From Sutterella sp. (GTDB lineage Bacteria > Pseudomonadota > Gammaproteobacteria > Burkholderiales > Burkholderiaceae_F), in contig JAHHRF010000002.1 in the NCBI GenBank assembly GCA_020025955.1, positions 1 to 64,000 of the forward strand: a DNA stretch of 64,000 bases, written 5' to 3'. The position numbers and the translations under genes are program-made. Positions 51,601 through 61,291 of this stretch are shown here, piece after piece. The notes below the pieces were generated by a model that saw only the letters and a program-made list of their open reading frames with translations, did no database searches and was not told the origin of the DNA. Each line of letters opens with the position of its first letter. Within the stretch, counting starts at the first letter, position 1.

Positions 51601-52191
51601 ATGACGTTACCCCTGATTTTAGCCTCGAGCTCGCGCTATCGCCGTGAACTCTTAGAACGTTTACCCGTGACGTTTACGTGTGAAAGCCCCGAGATTGACG
51701 AGTCCCCGTTAGAAGGCGAAACCCCGCGCGAAACGGCACTGCGTCTCTCCAAAGAAAAAGCCCTAGCCGTCGCTGCCCAGCACCCGGGCGCTATCGTCAT
51801 TGGGAGCGATCAGGTGGCAGACTTAAACGGCGAAAAGTTAGGGAAGCCCCACACCCGTGAGCGCGCCATTGCGCAGTTAGAACGCATGCAGGGGCAAACC
51901 ATCCTCTTTACGACCGCGCTTTCCGTGGTGAACCCGCAGGGCGAGATTGAAACCGTTGAAAGCATTACGCGCGTCAAAATGCGTGCGCTCTCACGTGAAA
52001 CTATTGAAGCCTATGTCGATATTGAAGAGCCCTACGACTGTGCGGGCTCGGCCAAAATTGAAAAATTAGGCATCGCTTTAATGGAAGAAGTCACCTCGGA
52101 CGATCCGACGAGCTTAATTGGGTTGCCGTTAATGGCGCTCACGAGCCTCTTGTCGCGTGCCGGCTTAGCGGTTCTCCCTGGGCTCAAATAA
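51601..52191 (+). CDS. Maf-like nucleotide pyrophosphatase (YceF subgroup)
   Basis: The 196-residue house-cleaning pyrophosphatase hydrolyses modified nucleoside triphosphates such as m7GTP. It has the Maf fingerprint: LILASSSRYRRELLERL at the start, DESPLEGETPRETALRLSKEKA, VIGSDQVADLNGEKLGKP with the catalytic Asp, and YDCAGSAKIEKLGIALMEEV. That last motif, followed by SDDPTSLIGLPLMAL, is typical of YceF rather than the dTTP-type YhdE. It is divergent from yceD and lies nine bases upstream of the methyltransferase gene, with which it forms an operon. Confidence 0.9.
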   Translation: MTLPLILASSSRYRRELLERLPVTFTCESPEIDESPLEGETPRETALRLSKEKALAVAAQHPGAIVIGSDQVADLNGEKLGKPHTRERAIAQLERMQGQTILFTTALSVVNPQGEIETVESITRVKMRALSRETIEAYVDIEEPYDCAGSAKIEKLGIALMEEVTSDDPTSLIGLPLMALTSLLSRAGLAVLPGLK

Positions 52192-52200
52192 GGAATCCTC

Positions 52201-53034
52201 ATGACGGGCACCCTCTACATGCTCCCCAATCGCATTAGCGAGAGCGATGTGAATAAAGCCATCCCGACCTACGTTCAGGAAATGGCTCGCACCTTGACGA
52301 CCTTTTTCGTGGAGGACGCGAAATCCGCTCGCCACTACTTAAAAGTGCTCGAGCACCCGCAACCCATTGCTTCGCTCACGATTGAAGAAATTGGGCATCA
52401 TCCCGACTTAAGTCGCGTGGACGCGTGGCTTGCCCCCGTTTTAAAGGGGACGGATGCGGCCATTCTGAGTGAATCGGGGTGCCCGGGCGTGGCTGATCCC
52501 GGTGCACAACTCGTCGCGCGCGCCCAAGCCTTAGGGATTCGTGTGGTGCCGTGGGTGGGACCCAGCTCCCTGTTGCTTACTTTAATGGCCAGTGGCTTAG
52601 ACGGTCAGCACTTTGCGTTTGCAGGGTACTTACCGCAAAAGCCCGATGAGCGCGTGCCCGCGATTCGTCACTTGGAAAAGCGCAGTCAACAAGGCGAAGG
52701 GGAAACCCAGCTCTTTATTGAGACGCCCTACCGTAACCAAGCGCTCTTTGAGAGCCTTTGTGAAACGCTGCAGCCTGGCACCCGTTTAACGGTAGCCACT
52801 GATGTGACGGGCGAACATGAACGCATTCGTACGCTCACGATTGAAGCGTGGCGTGCACTAAATGACGACGAAAAAGCCCTTCCCAAACTCCCCACGGTCT
52901 TTGCGCTCTTAGGGGAGCGTCGTGAAAAGGGGACACGTGTGGGGACCGCCGCACCGAAGCGCCACCGTCGTGGTGCTGCCCCCAAGCCCCTTCCCCGCGG
53001 GAAAAAGCCCGCGCGAGGGAAAGTCCCGCACTAA
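52201..53034 (+). CDS. SAM-dependent methyltransferase, tetrapyrrole/RsmI-like fold
   Basis: This 277-residue protein has the tetrapyrrole methylase fold shared with RsmI (16S rRNA 2'-O-methyltransferase). LSESGCPGVADPGAQLVARAQALG and VPWVGPSSLLLTLMASGLDGQHFAFAGYLP are the RsmI-like motifs. The N-terminus (GTLYMLPNRISESD) differs from true RsmI, and this paralogue is usually found beside maf in betaproteobacteria. Its substrate is not known to me. A strongly basic tail (about residues 245-277, rich in Lys/Arg/Pro/Gly) could bind RNA. It follows maf by nine bases, so the two are co-transcribed, and ends with a terminator. Confidence 0.85.
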   Translation: MTGTLYMLPNRISESDVNKAIPTYVQEMARTLTTFFVEDAKSARHYLKVLEHPQPIASLTIEEIGHHPDLSRVDAWLAPVLKGTDAAILSESGCPGVADPGAQLVARAQALGIRVVPWVGPSSLLLTLMASGLDGQHFAFAGYLPQKPDERVPAIRHLEKRSQQGEGETQLFIETPYRNQALFESLCETLQPGTRLTVATDVTGEHERIRTLTIEAWRALNDDEKALPKLPTVFALLGERREKGTRVGTAAPKRHRRGAAPKPLPRGKKPARGKVPH

Positions 53035-53046
53035 ACAAGTGTTTTT

Positions 53047-53085
53047 AACGAGCGAGTTCTCCTTTGAGACTCGCTCGTTTGCATT
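53047..53085 (+). terminator. Terminator of the maf operon
   Basis: AACGAGCGAGT (53047-53057) and ACTCGCTCGTT (53069-53079) form a perfect 11-bp stem. The T-run after it is short (TTTGCATTT in overlap). Confidence 0.7.
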
Positions 53086-53292
53086 TGGGCGGGGGTCGCT
53101 TGAGACTCTCATTCGGTCTTTGTTACCCCCTGCACGAAACGTTGTGTTACAGGCTCACGCTTTTTGTAAGTTAATTGTCGGTATAGTTTTAACGATACGT
53201 ATGAATTTTTTCGCGCAATGAACGAGATAGCCCCAGCGCCTACTCGTTTTTCTAATCAACGATTGCGCTCGAATAAGAAAGAAGAATTAGCT

Positions 53293-56200
53293 ATGCCTCC
53301 TACCCGTCCTTTTTTACTCAGTGTCCTGGCCTTGGCCTCCTTAAACGCTAATGCCGTGGATGACCGCTGGTTAACCGTTGAAAAGAATTCGATTGAACGA
53401 CCTAACGAAGCGCTCACGTTACGTTTCGCTCCCGATCGCGAAACGTGCCAACGCGCCTATGGTGAGGACTGGTATGAGCGTTGCGAGTTTTCTGAAGGGC
53501 ACCCAGGCCAAGTGGATGGGCGACTTGCTTTAAAGCCACAGCTCGCTGGCGAATGGCTTTGGCACGACACGGATACGCTTACCTTTCGCCCCAAGGAGGG
53601 GTGGCCCGCAAACACCGCGTTCAAGCTGGACTTAAGCCCCTTGGGACTCACGCCCTCCGTTCATCTGGATCGCCTCCAGCGTTTTGCGACGCCCCCCTTA
53701 AATGTGACGCGTAGCGACGACGAGTTCTTTTTTGAACCCACGCCCACAGGCCGCCGTGTAGCACAGTTACGCCTTCAGTTGTCGACGCGACCAGACAGCC
53801 CTGAGGCGCTTGAAAAAGCCATCACCCTCAGTGCTAGCGACCCCGAGGTTCGCTTAGGCACCCCGCGCTTTATCTGGAATGCCGCCAAAACTGACCTCAC
53901 GATTCAAGTGGACGTGTTGCAGTTAGGAAAAGGCCCTTCCACGCTTGACGTGACGGTTCCTGGGATTGCTGGGAAAGTCATTCAAAAAGGGAACACCTGG
54001 CAAATCCCCACGGGGGAAACGGATGCGCACCGTTCGGTAGCGTTACCCGGGCTCACGACCCTTTTTGACGTTGAACACATTCGTGTGCGTCAAGAAACGG
54101 ATGAAGACCTCAATCAGCGCGTGGTCTTGAATTTCACGACGACGCTCTTAACCAAAACGGGCGACGTCGCCAAGGCACTGGATGTGCGACTGCTTCCTGA
54201 AAAGCTCGACGCGAGTGCGCTCGAAGCCACCAACTGGCTCGAGGTCCCCTCGGTCACGGACGAGATGGTGAAAATCGCGGAACCCGTCGCGTTTGAGCCC
54301 CTCACCGCCGACCTGTCGCAGCACCACCGCTTTGCGTTAACGGCTCCCGCCAACCGCTTTGTCGTGGTGAGCTTTAAAGAAGGGATGGGACCTGAGGGGC
54401 CGAGCACACTCAATGAGACGCGCCACCTCATCGTCAAGGTGCCCGAGCCCACGGTGAATCTCGCCTTTTTGCAGCCGGGCGACTTATTAACGCTCTCGGG
54501 GGATCGCACCCTCACGGTGGCCACCCAAGGGGCAGAGCGCCTCCTTTGGCGTACCCAACGCGTGCGTGATCCCTTCTACGCTTTAGCCAACCGCTTAAAG
54601 GCTGAGGATTTGTCGCCTGACGTCCTCACGGAAGCACGCTCAGGGTCGGTTAGCTTATCGGCTCCCAAGACCCAAGCCCAATACGTCGCCATTGAACTCA
54701 AAAACGACTTTGAGCCTGGGAAAGCTGCGGGGCTCTACGTAGTCACGGTCGATGCCCAAGTGAAAAACGATGAGGGACAGTGGGTCACCCGTTCTTCGGA
54801 AAAGAAAGTCCTCTTGATGACGGACTTAAATGTACTCGTTAAAGAAGACGCGCACTACAACCCCACCGTTACCGTCATGGACTTGGCAGACCATGAAGCC
54901 CTGCGTGGCGTGGAAGTCTCCATTCTGGCGCGAAATGGGAAAACCTTAGCGACGCGCTTCACCAATGCCCAAGGGAAAGCCTCCTTTGAAGGGTTCGCAG
55001 GTTTAATGCGCGAACAAGCCCCCACGGCCGTGCTCGTTAAACGCGCTCGTCCCAATGATTTGGCGTGGATTTCGTTAGAGGATCCGTCCAACATTGACAA
55101 CAACACCCGCTTTGGGGCAAATGGCCCCGCACTCGATGACACGGACGTGGTGGGCACCCTCTTTACGGAACGTGACCTCTATCGCCCCGGCGAAACGGTG
55201 CATTTCGGTGGACTCTTAAAGCGCTTGGATTGGGCCACGTTACCCAAGGATCTTCCCTTAACGCTTTCCATCATGGATCCCGTGGGGGATACGGTCTTAG
55301 AGAAAACCGTCACGCCGTCCATGTTAGGCGCCTTAACGGTGGACTTTCCGACGAGCGCTCAACAGACGACGGGCGCCTACTGGGCACGCTTATCGTTAGG
55401 AGAGCGTTTACTCTCGGGGCTCACGTTCCAGGTCCAAGGCTTTGAACCCGAAACGATGACGTTAACGAGCCACGTGGAAAACGCTTCCAAGGGGTGGGTT
55501 ACCGCACACACTGCAACCGTTTTGACGAAACTCGCCGAAAATAACGGGAGTTTGGCACAAAATCGCACCATTTCCGGGTCGTTAACGATTGCCCCGATGA
55601 TGGCTCTGCGCTTCGATTCGTTGCCAGATTTCAAGTTCTTGAGCCCCCGAGAAGAAGCCCCTTGGCAGGAAAACGCCAAGACCTTGTCGGCTCAAACCAA
55701 TGCTTCCGGAAACGCCCAGTTAACGCTCGATCTCAACGACATCCTGCGTGATGGCACCGCCATGCTGCGCTTGGCCTTAACGGGGACGGACGCATCGGGC
55801 GCGGTGGGTGCGACCGAGTCCCTTAGCGTCAACGTGAGCCCCATGCCCATGATGTTAGGGATCAATGAAGAAGCCATCCCCACGCGCTTGACGGCCATCA
55901 AGGCGGACACGCATGCGCCCTTGACGTTGGCGCTCGTCGATCCGGACTTAAAGCCCGTAGCCCACCAAACAGTGGCGGTGACGTTAGAGCGTCGCCGTCA
56001 GGTTCCTGAACTCGCGACCTTACCCAATGGGCGCGCTCACTACCGTACGGTGGATGTGACGACACCCCTTCGCACCTTTACGGTGACGACGGACGCTGAG
56101 GGTCGTGCAGAACTTACTCTCCCCACGGAAACGCTCGGGGACTTTACCTTGCGCTTTGGCTTAGCCGATGGGCTTAAACTCGGGCACGTTCGCTTTGGGA

Positions 56201-58875
56201 TTGTGCCCAATGGGCTTAAAACGCAAAGCCAGCTCGATCGGCTTCCCACGGCGGACGTTCGTCTGCAGACCTTGAAGACGGACTACAGTGCGGGGGATAC
56301 GGTGGAGGCGAGCTTACTCTCGCCCTTTGATGGGGTCGCCATGGTGAGTTTGGAAACGAACCGTGTCCACGCCACGATTAAGGTGCCTGTGGTACGCGGT
56401 CAAAACACCGTGGCGTTACCGGTCCCTGAAGGGCTCTCTGGTCGCGTCTGGTTAACGGCCTCAGTCATGCGTGCCAAGCATGATGCGAAGCGCTTCTTGT
56501 CGGCGTACGCCCATGCCGTGACGCCCCTTTTTGTGGGACGACGTGAGCACACCTTAGACGTGAGTCTTACGGCACCCGAAACGCTCAAAATCAATACGCC
56601 CGCTACGCTCACGCTCACGAGCCCCAAGGCCACTCAAGTCTTTGTTTGGGCGGTTGACGAAGGCATTTTGTCTCAGACGGGCTACGAGGCAACCTCCCCC
56701 TTAGACGCGCTCTTTGGGACGCGTGCCTTAACGGTGCAAACGCGCCAATACTTATCGGGCTTAATGCCCGAGGGGGTGTCGTTACCGGAACAAGCGATTA
56801 CGGGTGGCGATATGCGTATGGAAGCGCGAGCCGCCAGCAACCTGGCCACCAATCCCTTCCGTCGCCAGGGGCAACTCCCCGCCGTGTGGTGGGGTGGCTT
56901 AGTGGCGCTCAACCCCAACGAAGCCAAACCCATCACGATGACGTTACCCAAGGGCTACCACGGTAAGGTTCGCCTCTATGTGATGAGTACGAGTGAGGAC
57001 GCCTTAGGGCTCACCAAGCGCTCGATCACCGTGAGTGCTCCCTTAATGACGCAAGTCTTCTTGCCTCCCTATTTATCACCGGGCGATGTCGCCACGGGAA
57101 CGCTTTCCTTGATGAGCACCGAAGGTCCCATCAAGGGGACGGCTTCTTTGACGTCTGAGGCGTTTGGGCTCAACACCCAGACGGACTTTGCCTTAGACGC
57201 GAAGGCCACGAATACGGTGGGCTTTACGGTGACGGCACCGAAGACCCCTGGGATGGTTGAAGTGCGCTCTGAAGCCCAGGGCACCATGGGGACGACGTCG
57301 CTGGAAAGTGAGAACGCCTTCACGGTATCGGTTCGCCCCGCGAACTACCCGACCGAGCGTCAATATTGGGGTCGTCTCACTGCTGGGCAAACGCTCCCTC
57401 AACTTCCTGAGCGTTTTGCGCTCGATCGTGAATCGTCCTTAACGGTATCCATGACGCCCGTGAGTCTCATTGAAGGGCTCATCAAGGCGGCGTTGGCTAC
57501 CTCGTACCCGAGTGACGAGGAGACGCTGACCTCTGCCATCAACCTCGTTCATTTAGGGAATCGTCCTGAATTGATGACGTTGGTCGATGTGGACGCGACC
57601 CTTGAAAATCCTGAGGTGGCGGCTCGCTTAAAAGCTGCGAACACGCTCGCAGAACGCCTCATCGCTCGTGCTGCCTACGATCGACCGGACAATTTACGTC
57701 CGTTACTCTTAGCGGTTCGTTATTTAATGGCTCGCCAACCGGTGACGGGTTTTTCGGCGCAAACCGACACCTTAAAGCAAGGGTTGTCGCTCTTGAAGCG
57801 CTATGCCGCATCGAGTCGCACCACGACGCTTGAAGACGCACGTCTCCTTGCGTGGACCTTTAACACCCTCACGCAAGCGGGCGTCATGACGGGCGTTGAA
57901 ATGGTGAGCCTGATGGAGGCGCTGGATCGCCAGAAACTGGCTTGGAACACGGACGCGACTGCCCTCTGGTTACGGGATACGGCGGAGCGCATGTACTTTA
58001 AGCCGTCTGAATTGGGGTTGGGTGAACACCCCTACCGTTTAGACACCACGCAAGCGCGCCTTGAAAAGGGCTTAAATGGGTTGGATGCTTTCTTAGCGTT
58101 ACCCACGCCCCTTCAAAGTAAGGCCGATCGCGAAGCCGCGCTCGCCTCGCTCGATTCGACCACGCTCGACTCACTTTCGCCCTTAACGCGAAGCCTCTTG
58201 GTGGACGCCTTAATCGCGTGGAGTGACGACGCTGTCGCCCTCCCCTCAGGCTTAACGTTAAGTTGCGAAGCAGGAGAAACGGGGACGGTCACGACCACCG
58301 AAACGCCCTATGGACGACGCGTTTCGCTGTCGGGTTGCACCCAGTGGGCGATCAACGGCGCCGCAGAAGGGCTTTATTGGAGTGAACGCAATGCGGGGTG
58401 GACGAAGACTCCTCAAGATAAGGCCGTGATTGAAGGCTTCCAAATTGAGAAGACCCTCACGACGGCCAACAACGCGCCCCTTACGGGTCCCATCCGCTTA
58501 GGGGACACCATCACGGTAACGTTACGCGTGACGGGGCACTCGGGGAAGGCTAACGTGCGAGATCTCGTCTCAACGCACCCCTCGATCGTGGAAGACTTGT
58601 TGCCTGCCGGCTTTACGTGGTTGGGCGGGGTTCGTGACAACCAACAGCGCTTCAAGACCGATAATGCCCGTCTCACCCATGTCTTCTTAGACGACGATCG
58701 CTTTACGGCCAACGTCAACGCCACGGGTGACACCTACACGGTGCGCTATCGCTTGCGTGCTACGGTGATGGGCACCTTTACGATCCCGATGGCACGTGTG
58801 ACGCAAATGAACGACGACCGTCAATGGGGGACCACCGGTGTCAACGCCACGATTACGGTTTTGCCGCGTGACTAA
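53293..58875 (+). CDS. Bacterial alpha-2-macroglobulin without thioester motif
   Basis: This 1,860-residue periplasmic protein has the layout of bacterial alpha-2-macroglobulins (E. coli YfhM/YfaS). These are thought to trap invading proteases and work with the peptidoglycan-repair enzyme PBP1C. A signal peptide (LLSVLALASLNANA) without a lipobox cysteine predicts a soluble form. MG domains with MG2-like DTDVVGTLFTERDLYRPGETVHFGGLLKR near residue 615-645 precede AVDEGILSQTGYEA and the A2M region (about 1160-1215). The bait-type region and the TED-like helices start near residue 1390. At the place of the CxEQ thioester the sequence reads YPSDEETLTSA (about 1405-1415), with no cysteine. The stop overlaps the pbpC start. 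ATG 53293 is chosen from the signal peptide. Confidence 0.88.
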   Translation: MPPTRPFLLSVLALASLNANAVDDRWLTVEKNSIERPNEALTLRFAPDRETCQRAYGEDWYERCEFSEGHPGQVDGRLALKPQLAGEWLWHDTDTLTFRPKEGWPANTAFKLDLSPLGLTPSVHLDRLQRFATPPLNVTRSDDEFFFEPTPTGRRVAQLRLQLSTRPDSPEALEKAITLSASDPEVRLGTPRFIWNAAKTDLTIQVDVLQLGKGPSTLDVTVPGIAGKVIQKGNTWQIPTGETDAHRSVALPGLTTLFDVEHIRVRQETDEDLNQRVVLNFTTTLLTKTGDVAKALDVRLLPEKLDASALEATNWLEVPSVTDEMVKIAEPVAFEPLTADLSQHHRFALTAPANRFVVVSFKEGMGPEGPSTLNETRHLIVKVPEPTVNLAFLQPGDLLTLSGDRTLTVATQGAERLLWRTQRVRDPFYALANRLKAEDLSPDVLTEARSGSVSLSAPKTQAQYVAIELKNDFEPGKAAGLYVVTVDAQVKNDEGQWVTRSSEKKVLLMTDLNVLVKEDAHYNPTVTVMDLADHEALRGVEVSILARNGKTLATRFTNAQGKASFEGFAGLMREQAPTAVLVKRARPNDLAWISLEDPSNIDNNTRFGANGPALDDTDVVGTLFTERDLYRPGETVHFGGLLKRLDWATLPKDLPLTLSIMDPVGDTVLEKTVTPSMLGALTVDFPTSAQQTTGAYWARLSLGERLLSGLTFQVQGFEPETMTLTSHVENASKGWVTAHTATVLTKLAENNGSLAQNRTISGSLTIAPMMALRFDSLPDFKFLSPREEAPWQENAKTLSAQTNASGNAQLTLDLNDILRDGTAMLRLALTGTDASGAVGATESLSVNVSPMPMMLGINEEAIPTRLTAIKADTHAPLTLALVDPDLKPVAHQTVAVTLERRRQVPELATLPNGRAHYRTVDVTTPLRTFTVTTDAEGRAELTLPTETLGDFTLRFGLADGLKLGHVRFGIVPNGLKTQSQLDRLPTADVRLQTLKTDYSAGDTVEASLLSPFDGVAMVSLETNRVHATIKVPVVRGQNTVALPVPEGLSGRVWLTASVMRAKHDAKRFLSAYAHAVTPLFVGRREHTLDVSLTAPETLKINTPATLTLTSPKATQVFVWAVDEGILSQTGYEATSPLDALFGTRALTVQTRQYLSGLMPEGVSLPEQAITGGDMRMEARAASNLATNPFRRQGQLPAVWWGGLVALNPNEAKPITMTLPKGYHGKVRLYVMSTSEDALGLTKRSITVSAPLMTQVFLPPYLSPGDVATGTLSLMSTEGPIKGTASLTSEAFGLNTQTDFALDAKATNTVGFTVTAPKTPGMVEVRSEAQGTMGTTSLESENAFTVSVRPANYPTERQYWGRLTAGQTLPQLPERFALDRESSLTVSMTPVSLIEGLIKAALATSYPSDEETLTSAINLVHLGNRPELMTLVDVDATLENPEVAARLKAANTLAERLIARAAYDRPDNLRPLLLAVRYLMARQPVTGFSAQTDTLKQGLSLLKRYAASSRTTTLEDARLLAWTFNTLTQAGVMTGVEMVSLMEALDRQKLAWNTDATALWLRDTAERMYFKPSELGLGEHPYRLDTTQARLEKGLNGLDAFLALPTPLQSKADREAALASLDSTTLDSLSPLTRSLLVDALIAWSDDAVALPSGLTLSCEAGETGTVTTTETPYGRRVSLSGCTQWAINGAAEGLYWSERNAGWTKTPQDKAVIEGFQIEKTLTTANNAPLTGPIRLGDTITVTLRVTGHSGKANVRDLVSTHPSIVEDLLPAGFTWLGGVRDNQQRFKTDNARLTHVFLDDDRFTANVNATGDTYTVRYRLRATVMGTFTIPMARVTQMNDDRQWGTTGVNATITVLPRD

Positions 58876-61183
58876 ACCCATCAACCCTTGGGTGAGAAGC
58901 TTGCTTCTCACCCTTTTCGTGATGGGCATGGGCTGTGGGCTCTTCTGGGGCATTTTGCGCCTCTTGCCCGCGCCTCCGCTCTTAGGGGATTTGAGCGAAT
59001 CCCGGATCGTCACCGACCGTGACGGGACGTGGCTCACGGTTACCCTCAATGACGAAGGGCAATACCGTCGGTTTGTTACGATCGACGCCCTCGCGCCAGC
59101 GCTTAAAGCCGCCACCCTTCGCTACGAAGACCAGTATTTTTATCAGCACCCGGGGGTCAACCCCGTATCGCTAATTCGTGCTGCGTGGGCGAGCCTCTGG
59201 GGGCGCCCCATTGGGGCGAGCACCATCACGATGCAGGTAGCGCGCCTGCGTTTAGGGCTCAATACCCGAACGCTCACGGGGAAACTCTCGCAAATCCTTT
59301 GGGCCTTACGTTACGAAGCCCACTATTCCAAAGCGACGATTCTCGCGACCTACCTCAACCTTGCCCCCTATGGTGGCAACGTCGAAGGCGCTGAAGCGGC
59401 GGCACACCTCTACTTTGGGAAAGCCGCCAAAGACTTAACGCCTGTGGAAGCGGTGAGTTTGTCGGTGGTGCCGCAAAACCCGGTGAAACGTGCCCCGTTA
59501 ACGGGCGTGGACTTTATTTCCAGTCGAAACCGAGCGCTCGATCTCGCCCAAACCCAGGGTGCCCTCTCCGCTCGCCTCGTCTTGGTTGCCAAAGCCGACA
59601 CGACGCGCCCCACCTGGCATTGGCCCTTTTTCGAGCCTCATGTGACGCGCCACGTGCTCGCCACAGAAAAGAAGGCGCGGGTGCACACCACGATTGACAA
59701 AACGCTCTCAGAAAACGTTCGTCAACTTTTGCGTCAAACCCGATCGGAATTCGCCAGCCCCCAACCCAATGGTGCGGTTTTTGTGATGGATGGACGCACA
59801 GGCGACGTGCTCGTTCATGTGGGAAGTGCTGACTTCTTTGACACGGACGCTCAAGGTCAAGTCGATGGACTTCTCGCGCGTCGGTCGCCAGGCTCCACCC
59901 TCAAACCCTTTATCTATAGCGAGGCTTTAGAAAAGGGGCTCATTCATAGTGAGAGTTTGGTCTTTGACATTCCGCTCACCCAAGCAGGTTGGACGCCCGA
60001 GAATGCCGATGGCACCTTTATGGGACCCATGCGTGCCGCACCCGCTCTGGCGCTTTCTCGAAACCTGCCCGCGATTCGACTCTTTTCTGACACCCAAGGG
60101 GCGCTCTACGAGCTTTTAACGAAAGTGGGCGTCCCCTTAAAGGACAAAGACCACTATGGACTTTCGCTTGCCTTAGGAACGGCTGAGGTGAGTCCGGTGA
60201 CGCTCGCGCAGCTCTATTCCGCCTTTGTTAACGACGGTCTCCTACAAGTGCCCCGCTACGACGTTAACGACACGCCGTCGCAGCCCTTGCATCGCTTAAT
60301 GAGCCCGGAGGTGGCTTGGATTACGCGCCATATGCTCCTCACACCCAATGGCGTGGAAGACGCGTGGGAGCGAGACCAGCCCAACCCCACCGTCACCTAC
60401 TTTAAAACGGGGACGAGCCATGGACGACGCGACGCTTGGACCGTGGGGACGGTTGGTCCCTACGTCGTGGTCGTGTGGTTGGGGCATTTTTCGGGCGCTT
60501 CCCATGCTGCGCTTCAAGGGCCTACCGCAGCGGCGCCTCTCTTTTTAACGATCGCCGAGCGCCTTAAAGCCCATCCCCTTTACGGCACCCTGATTCGTGA
60601 GTGGGTGGACACGCGCCCAGCACGCGTCTCCACACTCTCCGTTTGCGATGAAACGGGGGACGCGAGTCGTGATCGACAGGGGGACGTGCGTTGCTCTCGA
60701 ACGCGTTTAGCCTACGTCATCCCGGGGGTGAGTCCCGTGTTAGAGACGGGCTTCTGGGTGAAGCGCCCCGTGGACAAAGAAACGGGGGCCGTACTCTGCA
60801 CCCAAGAAGCGGGGAAAACGACGCTGCGCTACGTCTTAACGTGGCCCGACTTTTTGCGCCCTTACGTCCCCCAAACGCAAGCCCCGAAGGTGTGCGAAAA
60901 GACGACGGCGACCCATGCCACGGCGTCCTTTACCTGGGTGAGCCCCGCTGCGGGACAACGCTATTTAACGGGGACGGCGAGTCGCACGGAAGCGACTGTG
61001 CTAGGTGAAGTGCGCACCCCCACGCCACAGACCCTCGCCTGGTTTGATGGGGATCGCTTTTTGGGGCACTTTCCCAGTAACCGCCCTGTGGTATTAACGC
61101 TAAAGGGGGGCGTACACGTTCTCTCCGTACAAATCCCTAATGGGGCTCGGCAGACGCGCACCATTGAAGTGAAATCCCCCTAA
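58868..61183 (+). CDS. pbpC: Penicillin-binding protein 1C
   Basis: PBP1C is a bifunctional peptidoglycan glycosyltransferase/transpeptidase of the inner membrane. With GTG 58868 as start it has 771 residues: a transmembrane anchor at about 9-30 and a GT51 domain with RYEDQYFYQHPGVNP and ASTITMQVARL. The transpeptidase domain has the SxxK motif around Ser343 (SPGSTLKPF), SRN in LALSRNLPA, and KTGTSHGRRDAW around Lys513. The C-terminal beta domain (BiPBP_C) is complete. The start overlaps the macroglobulin stop by 8 bases, so translation is coupled; GTG 58838 is an alternative with a longer overlap. The gene pair is the same as E. coli yfhM-pbpC. Confidence 0.92.
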   Translation: MTKPINPWVRSLLLTLFVMGMGCGLFWGILRLLPAPPLLGDLSESRIVTDRDGTWLTVTLNDEGQYRRFVTIDALAPALKAATLRYEDQYFYQHPGVNPVSLIRAAWASLWGRPIGASTITMQVARLRLGLNTRTLTGKLSQILWALRYEAHYSKATILATYLNLAPYGGNVEGAEAAAHLYFGKAAKDLTPVEAVSLSVVPQNPVKRAPLTGVDFISSRNRALDLAQTQGALSARLVLVAKADTTRPTWHWPFFEPHVTRHVLATEKKARVHTTIDKTLSENVRQLLRQTRSEFASPQPNGAVFVMDGRTGDVLVHVGSADFFDTDAQGQVDGLLARRSPGSTLKPFIYSEALEKGLIHSESLVFDIPLTQAGWTPENADGTFMGPMRAAPALALSRNLPAIRLFSDTQGALYELLTKVGVPLKDKDHYGLSLALGTAEVSPVTLAQLYSAFVNDGLLQVPRYDVNDTPSQPLHRLMSPEVAWITRHMLLTPNGVEDAWERDQPNPTVTYFKTGTSHGRRDAWTVGTVGPYVVVVWLGHFSGASHAALQGPTAAAPLFLTIAERLKAHPLYGTLIREWVDTRPARVSTLSVCDETGDASRDRQGDVRCSRTRLAYVIPGVSPVLETGFWVKRPVDKETGAVLCTQEAGKTTLRYVLTWPDFLRPYVPQTQAPKVCEKTTATHATASFTWVSPAAGQRYLTGTASRTEATVLGEVRTPTPQTLAWFDGDRFLGHFPSNRPVVLTLKGGVHVLSVQIPNGARQTRTIEVKSP

Positions 61184-61291
61184 TGGACTTACACAACCTT
61201 TGAGGCAAACCCCTTCGGAAAGGTCTACACTTTTCTTTAATCGGCACGCACGTGCCTCACGGTGACATTTACTTCTTCAAGGTTACGCGCC

